Assembly: GCA_045537295.1 (NCBI GenBank)
Contig: JAZSPG010000042.1
Location: 1-64,000, forward strand
DNA: 64,000 nt
Reading direction: 5' to 3'
From: Scatosoma sp045537295
GTDB lineage: Bacteria; Bacillota; Clostridia; Christensenellales; Borkfalkiaceae
Shown: positions 29,326 through 38,457 of the stretch, in pieces
How positions within the stretch are numbered: the first letter of the stretch is position 1
Layout: each line of letters begins with the position of its first letter
Position numbers and translations under genes: made by a program
The notes under the pieces: model-generated
The model's database searches: none
Seen by the model: the letters and a program-made list of their open reading frames with translations, nothing else
Told to the model about the DNA's origin: nothing

Positions 29326-29885
29326 CTTTGGATGATACGAGGGACGTTTTTCGCCTGATTTCGTCGGCGTATCCGCAGTATTACGCCGGAATTGACGACG
29401 AACGTTTCAAGACGGCGGGCGCAATGTGGGCGTCGGCGTTCGCGGAGGATGACCCGCGCATTGTCGCGGCGGCGGTCCGCCTGTTTATCGAGACGGACGA
29501 AAAGGGGTTTCCGCCTGTTGTCGGGCAAATCAAGGCGAAAATTCGCCTGATTTGCAGTTTCGGCGAACTTTCCGAAACCGACGCGTGGAACATGGTTTTG
29601 AAGGCGGTCCGACGCGTCGGCGACAGCCCGAATCCCGAATTTGAGAAGTTGCCCGCCTCCGTGCGAAAGGTTGTCGGGGACGCGCAACAACTCCGCATTT
29701 GGGGGAACATGGACGAGAGCACGCTACATAGCGTGGTAGCGTCAAACTTTCGGAGGGCGTATAGCCAACGCATGGAGCGGGAGCAGGCTTTCAAGGCGTT
29801 GCCGCGTGAATCGCAAGCGGCGGTAGCAAAATTTATTTCCGAACAGAAGCGGGCGTTGCTTGGGAACGGGGGGGCCGCGCAATGA
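29322..29885 (+). CDS. G39P-like helicase loader
   Basis: 187 aa, ATGA overlap with the previous gene. The N-terminal 80 residues (DDTRDVFRLISSAYPQYYAGI, then TAGAMWASAFAEDDPRIVAAAV) match the N-domain of SPP1 G39P-type loader/inhibitors, which carry the phage helicase to the initiator. It sits directly before dnaB with a 4-bp overlap, the usual order. Confidence 0.82.
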   Translation: MTLDDTRDVFRLISSAYPQYYAGIDDERFKTAGAMWASAFAEDDPRIVAAAVRLFIETDEKGFPPVVGQIKAKIRLICSFGELSETDAWNMVLKAVRRVGDSPNPEFEKLPASVRKVVGDAQQLRIWGNMDESTLHSVVASNFRRAYSQRMEREQAFKALPRESQAAVAKFISEQKRALLGNGGAAQ

Positions 29886-31222
29886 ATGAGGATTTGCTTT
29901 TTCGGCGCGAGCCGCATTCGCTTGAAGGCGAACAGGCGGTACTCGGGTCCATGCTCATTGACCGCGATTGCATTAGCGATGTCATGGGCAAGCTCCGTCC
30001 GGATGACTTCTATTTGAAACAGAATCGGGAGATTTTCGAGACCGTGCATATCATGTTTTCGACCGGACGCCCGATTGACGTTTTGACCGTCGCGGAGGAA
30101 ATGCAGAAGGCGGGGACCTACGACGAACAGGTTACGCCGTCTTATCTTGCGCAACTCATGGAAATCACGCCGACAAGCGCGAACGTCATGGTGTACGCGG
30201 AAATCGTCGCGGACAAGGCGCGGTTGCGGTCCGTGCTCAAAATCACGGCGGAGACCATGGGCGCCGCGCAAGAGCTGGGCGCGGACAGCGGCGCGATTTT
30301 AGACGCGTTAGAACAGCGCGTATTCAATCTCCGCGCCGGACGCGATACCGGAATGCGCCCCCTGAAAGCTATCCTTCCCGATGTTCTTGACCGTATTGGG
30401 GAAATGCAAGAGCGCGGCGGCGGGATTTCCGGTTTGTCGACGGGGTTGCCGGAGCTTGATAACAAGATTCTCGGTTTGAATAAATCCGACCTGATTCTGC
30501 TTGCGGCGCGTCCGGCAATGGGCAAGACCGCCCTCGCGCTGAATATTGCAAACGCCGTCGCCATGAAAACCGGAACGTCCGTCGCCTTCTTCTCGCTGGA
30601 GATGTCAGACGAGCAGTTAGCGACCCGACTGCTTGCGGCGGAAGCCGGAATCAATAGCAAAGATTTGCAGACGGGAAATGTGAGCGAATTGCAGTGGGAA
30701 AAAATCGCCGCGTCGGTTGTCGATTTATCGCGGCGGAACATCCTGATTGACGGAAATCCCATGATAAGCGTCGCGGAAATGAGCGCGAAATGCCGCCGCA
30801 TTGACAATCTGGGGCTGATTATCGTGGACCATTTGCAAATTGTCAGTTCCGCCGGAACGCGGACCAACCGGACCGAGAATCGGACGCAAGCCGTATCGGA
30901 GATGTCCCGTATGCTAAAGGCGACGGCGAAAAGCCTGAATGTCCCTGTTTTGTGCCTTAGTCAGTTAAACCGAGAATGCGAAATGCGCGGGAACAAACGC
31001 CCGCAACTGTCGGACTTGCGGGAATCGGGGGCAATCGAGCAGGACGCCGACATTGTGATGTTCCTCTATCGGGATGACTATTACAACGCCAATTCCGACG
31101 AGCCGAATATTGCGGAATGTATCGTTGCGAAGAATCGTCACGGCGAAACGGGGACCGTCAAGCTACGGTGGACGCCGGAGCTAATGCAATTTTCCGCGCT
31201 TGAATCGCGCCGGACGCCGTAA
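29882..31222 (+). CDS. dnaB: Replicative DNA helicase, DnaB family
   Basis: 446 aa. The N-terminal DnaB domain begins with RREPHSLEGEQAVLGSMLIDRDCISDV. The C-terminal RecA-type motor has Walker A ARPAMGKTALA near 210, FSLEMSDEQLATRLLA, Walker B LIIVDHLQIV, and SQLNRECEMRGNKRPQLSDLRESGAIEQDAD as the conserved last motifs. Length is normal. Works as a hexamer loaded by the previous gene product. Confidence 0.97.
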   Translation: MNEDLLFRREPHSLEGEQAVLGSMLIDRDCISDVMGKLRPDDFYLKQNREIFETVHIMFSTGRPIDVLTVAEEMQKAGTYDEQVTPSYLAQLMEITPTSANVMVYAEIVADKARLRSVLKITAETMGAAQELGADSGAILDALEQRVFNLRAGRDTGMRPLKAILPDVLDRIGEMQERGGGISGLSTGLPELDNKILGLNKSDLILLAARPAMGKTALALNIANAVAMKTGTSVAFFSLEMSDEQLATRLLAAEAGINSKDLQTGNVSELQWEKIAASVVDLSRRNILIDGNPMISVAEMSAKCRRIDNLGLIIVDHLQIVSSAGTRTNRTENRTQAVSEMSRMLKATAKSLNVPVLCLSQLNRECEMRGNKRPQLSDLRESGAIEQDADIVMFLYRDDYYNANSDEPNIAECIVAKNRHGETGTVKLRWTPELMQFSALESRRTP

Positions 31223-31275
31223 GCGCGGCCCCGCCTTGCGCATGGGCGCTGGGCGGACGAATGGAGGTTGATAGC

Positions 31276-31500
31276 ATGAGAGAGGTTACTCATTACGTCT
31301 GTGGAGTGTGCGGGACCGAGTACGCAGTGAAGGCGGACTGTGAGCGTTGCGAGGAGAATCACAAAAAGCCGCTCAAAATTAAGTCCACGCGCTACCAGCC
31401 GATTACTGCGGACGAGAGCGGATACCCGCGCACAATCGACGTGCGCATGAGCGATAGCGCGATTGTGCGCTACAAGCGGTTGCGGGAGGAAAAGGGATGA
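31276..31500 (+). CDS. Small zinc-finger protein
   Basis: 74 aa from ATG 31276 (TGGAGGTTG upstream). CGVCGTEY ... CERCEENH is a zinc site near the N-terminus; the rest is beta-like and basic. A similar architecture is common behind dnaB in Clostridia phages. Function unknown. Confidence 0.6.
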   Translation: MREVTHYVCGVCGTEYAVKADCERCEENHKKPLKIKSTRYQPITADESGYPRTIDVRMSDSAIVRYKRLREEKG

Positions 31501-31646
31501 GGGAGATTATCTTTCGTGGGAAAACGATAGGTGATTGCGGACGTAATATCAAATGGATATACGGACATTTAGAATATCGGCGCGATGCGGAGCTTTCGCC
31601 GTATTGCCCGCATTGCGGGGCACGGATGGACGAGGAGGATACATGA
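31497..31646 (+). CDS. Truncated YopX start fused to a zinc knuckle
   Basis: 49 aa, overlapping the previous gene by 4 bp. The start MREIIFRGK is nearly the same as that of the YopX gene at 32008 (MREILFRGK), but the protein ends with CPHCGARMDEED instead of the YopX body. Looks like a shortened paralogue with a new tail. The next gene begins at its stop. Confidence 0.55.
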   Translation: MREIIFRGKTIGDCGRNIKWIYGHLEYRRDAELSPYCPHCGARMDEEDT

Positions 31647-31993
31647 TGGACTTGATTTCCAGAGACGCCGCGATTGCCGCGATTGAGGCGGCGAAGCGGG
31701 ATTTCCCCGAAGCCGAGTTTGTAACCAAGGACTTTTCGATTTGCGAATCTGTCTGTATTGGGCTTTCCAGAGCCGCGCTTGAAGTGTCCGCCGTGCCGTC
31801 GCAGTGGGTGTCGGTCAAGGACGTACTGCCTGAAAAAGGCTCTATCTGCCTTGTGTGCGGTAAAAACGGCGGTATGCGTGTCGCACGGGCGAGCTATTAC
31901 GGGCCGCTTGATTTGTGGACGGTTGTCGGAACCGGAAAGCCGTTTCGCGTCGCGTACTGGATGGACCTTCCCGCGCCGCCGTCTGCTGACTGA
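31646..31993 (+). CDS. DUF551-containing protein
   Basis: 115 aa from ATG 31646 (AGGAGG 7 nt upstream; ATG 31643 is also possible). The N-terminal helix MDLISRDAAIAAIEAAKRD is typical, and the C-terminal WVSVKDVLPEKGSICLVCGK ... VAYWMDLPAPP is the DUF551 signature of many phage accessory proteins. Function unknown. Confidence 0.8.
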   Translation: MDLISRDAAIAAIEAAKRDFPEAEFVTKDFSICESVCIGLSRAALEVSAVPSQWVSVKDVLPEKGSICLVCGKNGGMRVARASYYGPLDLWTVVGTGKPFRVAYWMDLPAPPSAD

Positions 31994-32007
31994 TAGGAGG
32001 AATAAAT

Positions 32008-32421
32008 ATGCGTGAGATTTTGTTTCGCGGGAAATGCGAGGAAAACAAAAAATACGGCGTTGAAAAGAGCAAGTGGGTTTATGGCGACTTAGTTCATTGT
32101 GATGACGAGTATACGCCGTCGATTAGCGTCGATGAGAACGGCTGGTATGGTAATTACCGCGTTGACCCGTCCACCGTCGGACAGTTCACGGGGTTGCTCG
32201 ACCGCAACGGGACGCGGATTTTTGATGGCGATATTGTCTCCGACTATGACGAGGACGAAGGACGCGCCATGACGGTGGGCTGTCCGGTCGTCTACCATGA
32301 CGCCGGATTTTATATTGAGTTTCCGACGCTCTTTCATGCCTTAGAGCATGGAGACTGCGAGTATTTAGTCGTTATCGGCAACGTCTATGACACGCCGGAG
32401 CTTTTGGCGGATAGCGATTAA
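32008..32421 (+). CDS. YopX-family protein
   Basis: 137 aa (TAGGAGGAA upstream). Full YopX pattern: MREILFRGKCEENKKYG, WVYGDLV, VDPSTVGQFTGLLDRNGTRIFDGDIV and VIGNVYDTPELL at the end. The family is widespread in Firmicutes phages and its role is unknown. Confidence 0.93.
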   Translation: MREILFRGKCEENKKYGVEKSKWVYGDLVHCDDEYTPSISVDENGWYGNYRVDPSTVGQFTGLLDRNGTRIFDGDIVSDYDEDEGRAMTVGCPVVYHDAGFYIEFPTLFHALEHGDCEYLVVIGNVYDTPELLADSD

Positions 32422-32781
32422 CGCCGCCGCCTTGACACGGAAACCGTCCTATTTGCGCGTTTCGCGCCGGACGGGTACACGTGTAACCGCACGGCGGAAC
32501 GTTCAAATAACGGCGTTTATGCGGCGAATGGGCGAATCGCCGCGAGACCTTGGGAGCAATACCCCGATTTGTTCCAACGGGCGATTGAAATTGAGCGTAA
32601 CGCCGCGCCGACGCTGAAAACCGTCAAGGGTTTAGGGCGAAGTTGGGCTTGGGAGGACTATCGCAAAGAGTATTTGCGCAACAAGGCCTTTGAGGACGCG
32701 CAAATCACGTTTGACAGTCTCTTTCCCGATTCCGCTGGCGGCTGTCTGTGCGGCGCCCCGTGCGGGTGCTATGACGGATAG
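32422..32781 (+). pseudogene. Open frame without a normal start; probable 5'-truncated gene
   Basis: The frame is open from the YopX stop to TAG 32781 and the translation reads like a real protein throughout (PDGYTCNRTAERSNNGVY, then ARPWEQYPDLFQRAIEIE, ending LCGAPCGCYDG), but no ATG or GTG occurs. The only usual start is TTG 32569 with GGGAG 12 nt before it, giving a 70-aa product. I think the 5' part of an older gene was lost. The Cys-rich end may bind metal. Family not named with confidence. Confidence 0.5.
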
Positions 32782-32794
32782 GAGGTGAAACGTT

Positions 32795-33178
32795 ATGCAA
32801 TTTGTAATCCCGCTCCAACCCGTGACGAAAAAGAACCACTCTCGGGTTGTGCACTGGGGTAGCGGGCGACACCGTGTCTTGCCGTCAATACAATACGAGC
32901 ATTACGAGCGCGACGCGCTAAAGCTCCTGACCGGACGGCATGAGCCTATCGCAGACCCCGTAGAAGTAAAAGCCATATTTTACATGGAAACGCGGCGGAC
33001 CGTAGACCTGACGAATCTTCTGGAAGCTCTTGACGATGTGCTTGTCAAAGCCGGAATCCTGCGGGACGATAGCTGTCAGATTATCGTCTCCCACGACGGG
33101 AGCCGCGTCCGATACGACCGCAACAACCCCCGCACGGAGGTTACGATTACGCGGCTGGATGTCGCGCCGCCGTGGTAA
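32795..33178 (+). CDS. rusA: RusA-family Holliday junction resolvase
   Basis: 127 aa (TAGGAGGTG upstream). Start FVIPLQPVTKKNHSRV, then the catalytic acidic cluster TVDLTNLLEALDDVLVKAGILRDDS with the conserved Asp residues, and IVSHDGSRVRYDRNNPRTEVTI. Length is normal. Dimeric endonuclease that resolves branched DNA before packaging. Confidence 0.94.
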   Translation: MQFVIPLQPVTKKNHSRVVHWGSGRHRVLPSIQYEHYERDALKLLTGRHEPIADPVEVKAIFYMETRRTVDLTNLLEALDDVLVKAGILRDDSCQIIVSHDGSRVRYDRNNPRTEVTITRLDVAPPW

Positions 33179-33196
33179 GTCAGAATGGAGGTTTCT

Positions 33197-33622
33197 GTGA
33201 GAGCGAACAACGCCCCGCCGCGCCCCATGCCGCCGGATTTCCCCGCCGTCGCCCCGACGCTATCCGGCGATGACCTGTGCAGACATTATCACGCCGCACG
33301 CGCAACCGTCAAGCGCTGGAGTGACGTGAGCGGCGTCGATTGGCGCGGACGCTTGCGCCAACCCGCCCCGCCGCCCGACGGTTTCCGCGAAATCGCGCCG
33401 ACCATGACGCAAGCGGAGTTAGTGCGTAAGTATAAGCGGAGCGGCGAGACCGTCAAACGCTGGGCGCGGGAATGCGGCGTTCAGCCGAAGCGTATCCGCA
33501 AGCAGTATCGCAAGGTCGATTATTATGAAGAAATCCGGCTGTGCCTCTCCTGCCCCTATCCACGTTGCAATGGTGGAAATACGAACTGTCCCCGCTTACG
33601 GGCGCCCGCCGTCCGCGCCTGA
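33197..33622 (+). CDS. Regulator-like protein with duplicated HTH unit
   Basis: 141 aa from GTG 33197 (GGAGG 4 nt before it; ATG 33185 would use no clear site). Two matching units, PTLSGDDLCRHYHAARATVKRW (about 22-43) and PTMTQAELVRKYKRSGETVKRW (about 72-93), each look like a helix-turn-helix ending in TVKRW. A Cys cluster follows (CLSCPYPRCNGGNTNCP). It ends the replication operon just before the packaging genes, where phages usually keep their late-gene activator. Confidence 0.65.
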   Translation: MRANNAPPRPMPPDFPAVAPTLSGDDLCRHYHAARATVKRWSDVSGVDWRGRLRQPAPPPDGFREIAPTMTQAELVRKYKRSGETVKRWARECGVQPKRIRKQYRKVDYYEEIRLCLSCPYPRCNGGNTNCPRLRAPAVRA

Positions 33623-33659
33623 CGCGAATAATCCGCCGTGAGATGTCTTGACACCTGTC

Positions 33660-33688
33660 TTGACAACTCGCGGCGGCTCTGTTATAAT
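33660..33688 (+). promoter_or_regulatory. Promoter E, upstream of the methyltransferase/packaging genes
   Basis: TTGACA (33660-33665), 17 bp, perfect TATAAT (33683-33688); a second TTGACA lies 12 bp upstream at 33648-33653. The leader has hairpins GCGGCG...CGCCGC with GAC-GCAA-GTC on top (33709-33734), CCCGC/GCGGG, and a 14-bp palindrome TATCGTGCACGATA (33779-33792), but no terminator. Confidence 0.85.
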
Positions 33689-33811
33689 CGGGATAGCAAC
33701 TATTGTACGCGGCGGACGCAAGTCCCGTCGCCGCTCCTATGACAATCCCGCGCCGCCAAGCGGGACCATGGAAGGATATTATCGTGCACGATACGCAAGG
33801 AGGAAATGACC

Positions 33812-35090
33812 ATGACGCCGCCCGCAAAATTGGGGGGGGCTGAAAGTTGCGGAAAAGCCTCTTTCTGACGTAAAACCCTATGAAAACAACCCGCGACGTA
33901 TCAGCGCGGACGCAGTGAACGCCGTCGCGGAATCTATCCGCAATTTCGGTTTCAAGGTCCCGATTATTATTGACGGGGACAACGTGATTATTTGCGGTCA
34001 TACGCGATTGCAAGCCGCCCAAAAGCTGGGGCTGGAAACCGTCCCTTGCATTCGCGCCGATGACCTTACCCCCGAGCAGGTTAAGGCGTTCAGGCTTGCG
34101 GATAACAAGACGGCGGAACTGTCCGGCTGGGATTTCTCCGCGCTGGAAATCGAGCTTGACGCGCTCTCCGAAATTGATATGTCCCTCTTTGGGTTTGATA
34201 TGAAGCAAGACACGGAAAGTCGGTCTGGAGATTTGAGACCGTACATACGGATGGATGATGAAAACAAGGGACCGAGAGAGGATTGGTTTTCTGACCATGA
34301 AAGCGGCGCGGCAACGGATGATGACAGCGAGGAATATCAAGCGTTTGTCGAAAAATTTAAGCCCAAGAAAACAACGGACGACTGCTACACGCCCGATAAC
34401 GTCTATGATACCGTCGCTGATTGGGTGGCGCAGGAATACGGCGTTGACCGCGCCTGTTTTGTCCGCCCGTTCTATCCGGGCGGCGATTATCAAAATTACC
34501 CGTACCCGCCTGAATGCGTCGTTGTGGACAATCCACCGTTTTCGATTCTGACAGAGATTGTGCAATTTTACGCTGAAAACGGCGTCCGATTCTTTCTGTT
34601 TGCGCCAACACTGACCCTATTCACGGCGCGAAATGTGAAAGGTATCACATATTTACCGCTGGGCGTATCCGTCACTTATGGCAACGGCGCAAACGTCAAT
34701 ACGTCATTTATTACAAACCTTGACCGTTATCAAGTGCGAACCGTTCCCGAACTATACAAGCTGGTAGAAGCGGTGAATGATGAAAACTTGAAGGCAATGC
34801 ACAAAGAACTGCCCAAGTATTCATACCCTGATAACGTCATAACTGCCGCTATGGTTGCGCGTTGGTGTAAATATGGCATTGATTTCAGATTGTCCGCTGC
34901 TGATTGTGTGAGAATTACGGAACTGGACGCGCAAAAAGAACACGGCAAATCAATTTTTGGAGGCGGCTTTTTACTGTCAGATTCCGCCGCCGCAGAACGC
35001 GCCGCCGCAGAACGCGCCGCCGCTATGAAGTGGCGGTTGTCCGAGCGGGAAATGGCGATTGTTAGGAGTTTAGGCGGCGATAAACAATAA
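33812..35090 (+). pseudogene. ParB-domain/adenine-methyltransferase fusion, out of frame at a G8 tract
   Basis: ATG 33812 has a strong site (CAAGGAGGA) but its frame stops after 18 codons. The long frame behind it lacks an early start; the first usable codon is GTG 33915, inside the ParB domain. The two frames join if the run of eight Gs (33832-33839) is one shorter. The joined protein has an N-terminal ParB nuclease-type domain (VKPYENNPRRISADAV, then IIDGDNVIICGHTRLQAA) and a methyltransferase-like domain with DNPPFS (the NPPF motif of N6-adenine enzymes). The C-terminus carries two AAAER units. It is either phase-variable or a homopolymer sequencing error. Confidence 0.75.
34923..35078 (+). 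repeat. 156-bp segment identical to the second methyltransferase copy
   Basis: Identical to 44528-44743 except that the copy there has four extra 15-bp units. The units (GCCGCCGCAGAACGC) lie at 34986-35015 here (two copies). Confidence 0.95.
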
Positions 35091-35118
35091 CGACAACCGG
35101 CTGGAAGGGGGTGACGTT

Positions 35119-35646
35119 ATGGCCCGCATACGCGCCGAGGATTGGATAACGGATGACGGATTGCTCCGTATCAAAGGCTGGGCGCGGGACGGCTTGACGG
35201 ACGCCCAAATCGCCGTGAATATCGGCGTAAGCTATACCACGTTCAAGGGCTGGATGAAGAACTACCCGCCCATTTTGACCGCCCTAAAAGAAGGGAAAGC
35301 CCCCGTCGATACCGAAGCCGAGGACGCGCTAATCAAACTGGCGATGGGGCATACCGTGACCGTCCGAAAGCCGATTAAGCTAAAGGAAGTGCAAGAGGGG
35401 AAAATCAAAGGGCAGGAAGGGCGCGGACGTATCGAAAAAGAACGCATTGAATATGCGGACGAAGAAGTATACGTTCCTCCGAACGCGACCGCGCTGATAT
35501 TCTGGCTCAAAAACCGCAAGCCGGAATTATGGCGCGATAAGCGGGAATCCGTCGGTGGAGGCGGTTTTGATAAGCCCGACGCCTACGACGCGTTAAGCAA
35601 GAGTTTGCGCGAACTTGCGGAGGGATTAAAGAGTGATAAGCCATGA
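35119..35646 (+). CDS. terS: Terminase small subunit
   Basis: 175 aa (AAGGGGGTG upstream). N-terminal HTH (LRIKGWARDGLTDAQIAVNIGVSYTTFKGWMKNYP), a central basic coil, and a C-terminal segment typical of small terminases (NATALIFWLKNRKPELWRDK). It binds the packaging site and recruits TerL, encoded next with a 4-bp overlap. Confidence 0.9.
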   Translation: MARIRAEDWITDDGLLRIKGWARDGLTDAQIAVNIGVSYTTFKGWMKNYPPILTALKEGKAPVDTEAEDALIKLAMGHTVTVRKPIKLKEVQEGKIKGQEGRGRIEKERIEYADEEVYVPPNATALIFWLKNRKPELWRDKRESVGGGGFDKPDAYDALSKSLRELAEGLKSDKP

Positions 35647-36866
35647 TAAGTCCTAAGCAAGAGCGCATTCTCGCCTTTGCGCATTCCGGCTATGACGCGC
35701 TGATTGCCGACGGCGCTGTGAGGTCCGGCAAAACGTCCCTTATGGCGTGGGCGTTCGTCGAGTGGGCGATGGAGGGATTTCAAAATCAGCGGTTCGGAAT
35801 CTGCGCGAAAACGGTAGGTTCGGCGGAGCAAAACATCGTTGTCCCGTTTATGTCCATGGGGCTTGCGCGGGAACGGTACTCGATAAAGTACCACAGGGCG
35901 CAGAAAATCATGGAAGTGACGCGGCGCGGACGGAACAATATTTTTGAGGTGTTCGGCGGCAAAGACGAATCCTCTTACGCGCTGATTCAGGGGCGGACCC
36001 TTGCGGGCGTCCTGTTGGATGAGGTTGTCTTAATGCCGCAGTCGTTCGTCAATCAGGCGCTGGCGCGTTGCTCCGTGGACGGCGCTAAACTGTGGTTTTC
36101 GTGCAACCCCGCCGACCCGCAACACTGGTTTTATCAAACGTGGATACTCCGCGCCGAAGAGCATAACGCGCTGTATTTGCGGTTCGCAATGACGGACAAT
36201 CCGTCGCTGTCCGAAAAGACGCTGGCGCGTTATCGGTCCATGTATACGCAAGGCGTCTTTTATGACCGCTATGTGCTGGGAAAATGGGTACAGGCGGAGG
36301 GGCTGATTTATCCCATGTGGGAGGATACGCTCATGGACGCGCCGCCAACGTCGCCGCCGAAACGCCGCGTAATCTCCCTTGACTATGGCACGATGAACGC
36401 GTTCGCCGCGCTCAAATGGGCGGAATACGACGGCTTTTGGCTGTGCGAGGATGAGTATTACTATTCAGGGCGCGACGAGGGCGCGACGAAAACGGATGGC
36501 GAGTACGCGGAGGATTTGGAGCGGTTCGCCGATGGAATCCAAAAGCCGATAAAGGTTATCATTGACCCGTCCGCCGCGTCGTTTATCGCCCTGTTGCGCA
36601 AGCGCGGCTGGAAGGTCATACAGGCGGACAATGACGTTTTGGACGGTATCCGCGAAACCGCGACCGCGTTTCAGGCTGGCAAGGTGAAGATTTCCAGACG
36701 ATGTGAAAACTTTATCGGCGAACTGCAAAACTACGTCTGGGAGGAAGACGCGGGCGAGGACAGGCCCGTAAAGGAGCGCGACCACGCTTGCGACGCTGCA
36801 CGGTATTTCGTCAAGACAGCGGAAATTATGCGCCCGCGACAGACGTACAAGCCTATTTTTCGATAA
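35643..36866 (+). CDS. terL: Terminase large subunit
   Basis: 407 aa, PBSX type. Walker A GAVRSGKT is at residues 24-31, Walker B is AGVLLDEV, then a coupling motif (FSCNPADPQHWFY). The nuclease domain has ISLDYGTMNAFA, VIIDPSAASF and DHACDAARYF as metal-binding aspartates. ATP-driven packaging motor and headful or cos nuclease. Confidence 0.97.
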   Translation: MISPKQERILAFAHSGYDALIADGAVRSGKTSLMAWAFVEWAMEGFQNQRFGICAKTVGSAEQNIVVPFMSMGLARERYSIKYHRAQKIMEVTRRGRNNIFEVFGGKDESSYALIQGRTLAGVLLDEVVLMPQSFVNQALARCSVDGAKLWFSCNPADPQHWFYQTWILRAEEHNALYLRFAMTDNPSLSEKTLARYRSMYTQGVFYDRYVLGKWVQAEGLIYPMWEDTLMDAPPTSPPKRRVISLDYGTMNAFAALKWAEYDGFWLCEDEYYYSGRDEGATKTDGEYAEDLERFADGIQKPIKVIIDPSAASFIALLRKRGWKVIQADNDVLDGIRETATAFQAGKVKISRRCENFIGELQNYVWEEDAGEDRPVKERDHACDAARYFVKTAEIMRPRQTYKPIFR

Positions 36867-36878
36867 GGGGTGACGGCA

Positions 36879-38252
36879 TTGCTTACATACCAAGATTTAT
36901 TAAAAATAGGCGACGGCGACGGCGAGCGGGCGGAATTTGTCTTGCGGGTTATGCGGGAGCACAGAGCGTCCGAAAAATACGGTATGGCGGAAATCGCGGA
37001 CAAATATTATCGCGGGCAAAACGTCACGATTGAGAGCGTCATTAAGGTGCTCTATGACGCTGAGGGGAATCCGCACGTTGACAAGTTGACCCCGAATCAT
37101 AAAATTCCGACTTTGCTTTTCCGGAAGTGCGTGGACCAAAAGACGGAATATCTTGTAGGCAATGGCGTTTCTTTCGGGGAATCAACGGAGGAAATCAAGG
37201 CGAAATTAGGAGAATCTTTTGATGACGTTCTCTCCGACGTTTTGACGGAAGCGTACAAATCCGGCGCCGGATACGCGCTTTACAATCACAATCAAACCGT
37301 GTTCTTTGATTTCCGCTCTTGCGCCGTCTTGAAAGACGTGACCGACGGCGCGATAAAGGCCGCTGTCCGCTCATGGCGGCTGGCGGACAACACGCCGGAA
37401 AATCTGACGCTCTACGAGTTGGACGGCTTTACCGTTTACGTCAGCGATGAGAACGGAATCCGCGTCGCGGAGCCGAAACGCCCGTATAAGCTGATTGTCC
37501 GCCGTGACGGAATCCGCGAGGAAATCATAGAGGGCGAGAATTACACGGGCTTTCCGATTATTCCTCTTACGCTGAATCCGGAAGAGGAATCGGAACTTGT
37601 GGGATTGCGCGAAACGATAGACGCGATAGACGCCGTTTCGTCGGGTATGGTCAACACGGTGGAGCGCGTCGGGACCGTCTACTGGACGGTCACGGGCGCG
37701 GGAGGAATGAACGACTTTGACGATGCCGCGCTCCGCGACCACCTGAAAACCGTCGGCGTCGTTCATATCGACGGCGGGCAGGAAATCCAATCCCACGTGA
37801 TTAACCCGCCTGTGGACGGTTCGCAGGTCACGCGGGATATGCTTGTAAAAAAGTTTTACGAGGACGCCGCGCTATTCGATAGCTCCGTTATCGCGGCGGG
37901 AAACCAGACCGCAACCGCGATATGGGCGGCGTACTCCGACGCAAACATTTCAGCGGGAAAGGCGGAAAAGCAAGCGCGTAAGTTTATTGCGCGGCTTTTG
38001 CGCGTCGCCGGAATCCCTTATGCCGCGCCAACGTTTAATTACGACCGTATCATTAATCGCGGCGAGGAAATTCAGGCGCTTATTTCCGCCGGAAATTACT
38101 TGTCAAGCGAATTTGTCACGGGCGAAATCCTGAACATTCTCGGCAAGCAGGATTTGAAAGAAGAGGTGCTACAGCAAATGGACGCCGACGCGCTGTCCCG
38201 CTTAGGCGGCGCTGCGGATGACGATGGAGGCGATGACGGTGGTGCTGTATAG
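36879..38252 (+). CDS. Portal protein, SPP1 Gp6-like
   Basis: 457 aa from TTG 36879 (AAGGGGTG 8 nt upstream; GTG 36870 is possible but too close). Typical features are HKIPTLLFRKCVDQKTEYLVGNGVSF, the ENYTGFPIIPLTLNPEEESELVGLRETIDAID stretch, and the C-terminal clip/crown helices. Forms the dodecameric ring through which DNA enters the head. It follows terL directly. Confidence 0.93.
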   Translation: MLTYQDLLKIGDGDGERAEFVLRVMREHRASEKYGMAEIADKYYRGQNVTIESVIKVLYDAEGNPHVDKLTPNHKIPTLLFRKCVDQKTEYLVGNGVSFGESTEEIKAKLGESFDDVLSDVLTEAYKSGAGYALYNHNQTVFFDFRSCAVLKDVTDGAIKAAVRSWRLADNTPENLTLYELDGFTVYVSDENGIRVAEPKRPYKLIVRRDGIREEIIEGENYTGFPIIPLTLNPEEESELVGLRETIDAIDAVSSGMVNTVERVGTVYWTVTGAGGMNDFDDAALRDHLKTVGVVHIDGGQEIQSHVINPPVDGSQVTRDMLVKKFYEDAALFDSSVIAAGNQTATAIWAAYSDANISAGKAEKQARKFIARLLRVAGIPYAAPTFNYDRIINRGEEIQALISAGNYLSSEFVTGEILNILGKQDLKEEVLQQMDADALSRLGGAADDDGGDDGGAV

Positions 38253-38442
38253 TCCGGTGTGTAAATGCCGTATGTGCGGGGAAATATTCTCCGGTAGCAG
38301 TTGTTACGACGCGAACGCCATTTTTTCCGTGCGCCCTGAACAAAGCGCCATAGACCGCGAAAGAGAATGCGTACACATACATGATGACGGAACTTTCGGG
38401 GTTGCTGATATTATCGGGTTTAAGCGAGAATGGAATGGATAA
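38233..38442 (+). CDS. Small Cys-containing protein
   Basis: 69 aa from ATG 38233 (GGAGG just upstream; GTG 38239 has better spacing). Starts near CKCRMCGEIFSGSSC, a likely zinc site. It overlaps the portal gene by 20 bp. Unrecognised. Confidence 0.5.
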   Translation: MTVVLYSPVCKCRMCGEIFSGSSCYDANAIFSVRPEQSAIDRERECVHIHDDGTFGVADIIGFKREWNG

Positions 38443-38457
38443 ATAGGAGGCGCGACA

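Noticed and set aside
34787..35090. Tandem 15-bp units as an assembly error
   Set aside because: Considered because copies differ only in number between the two genes, but flanks are unique to each gene and the frames stay open; kept as a real repeat pending long reads.
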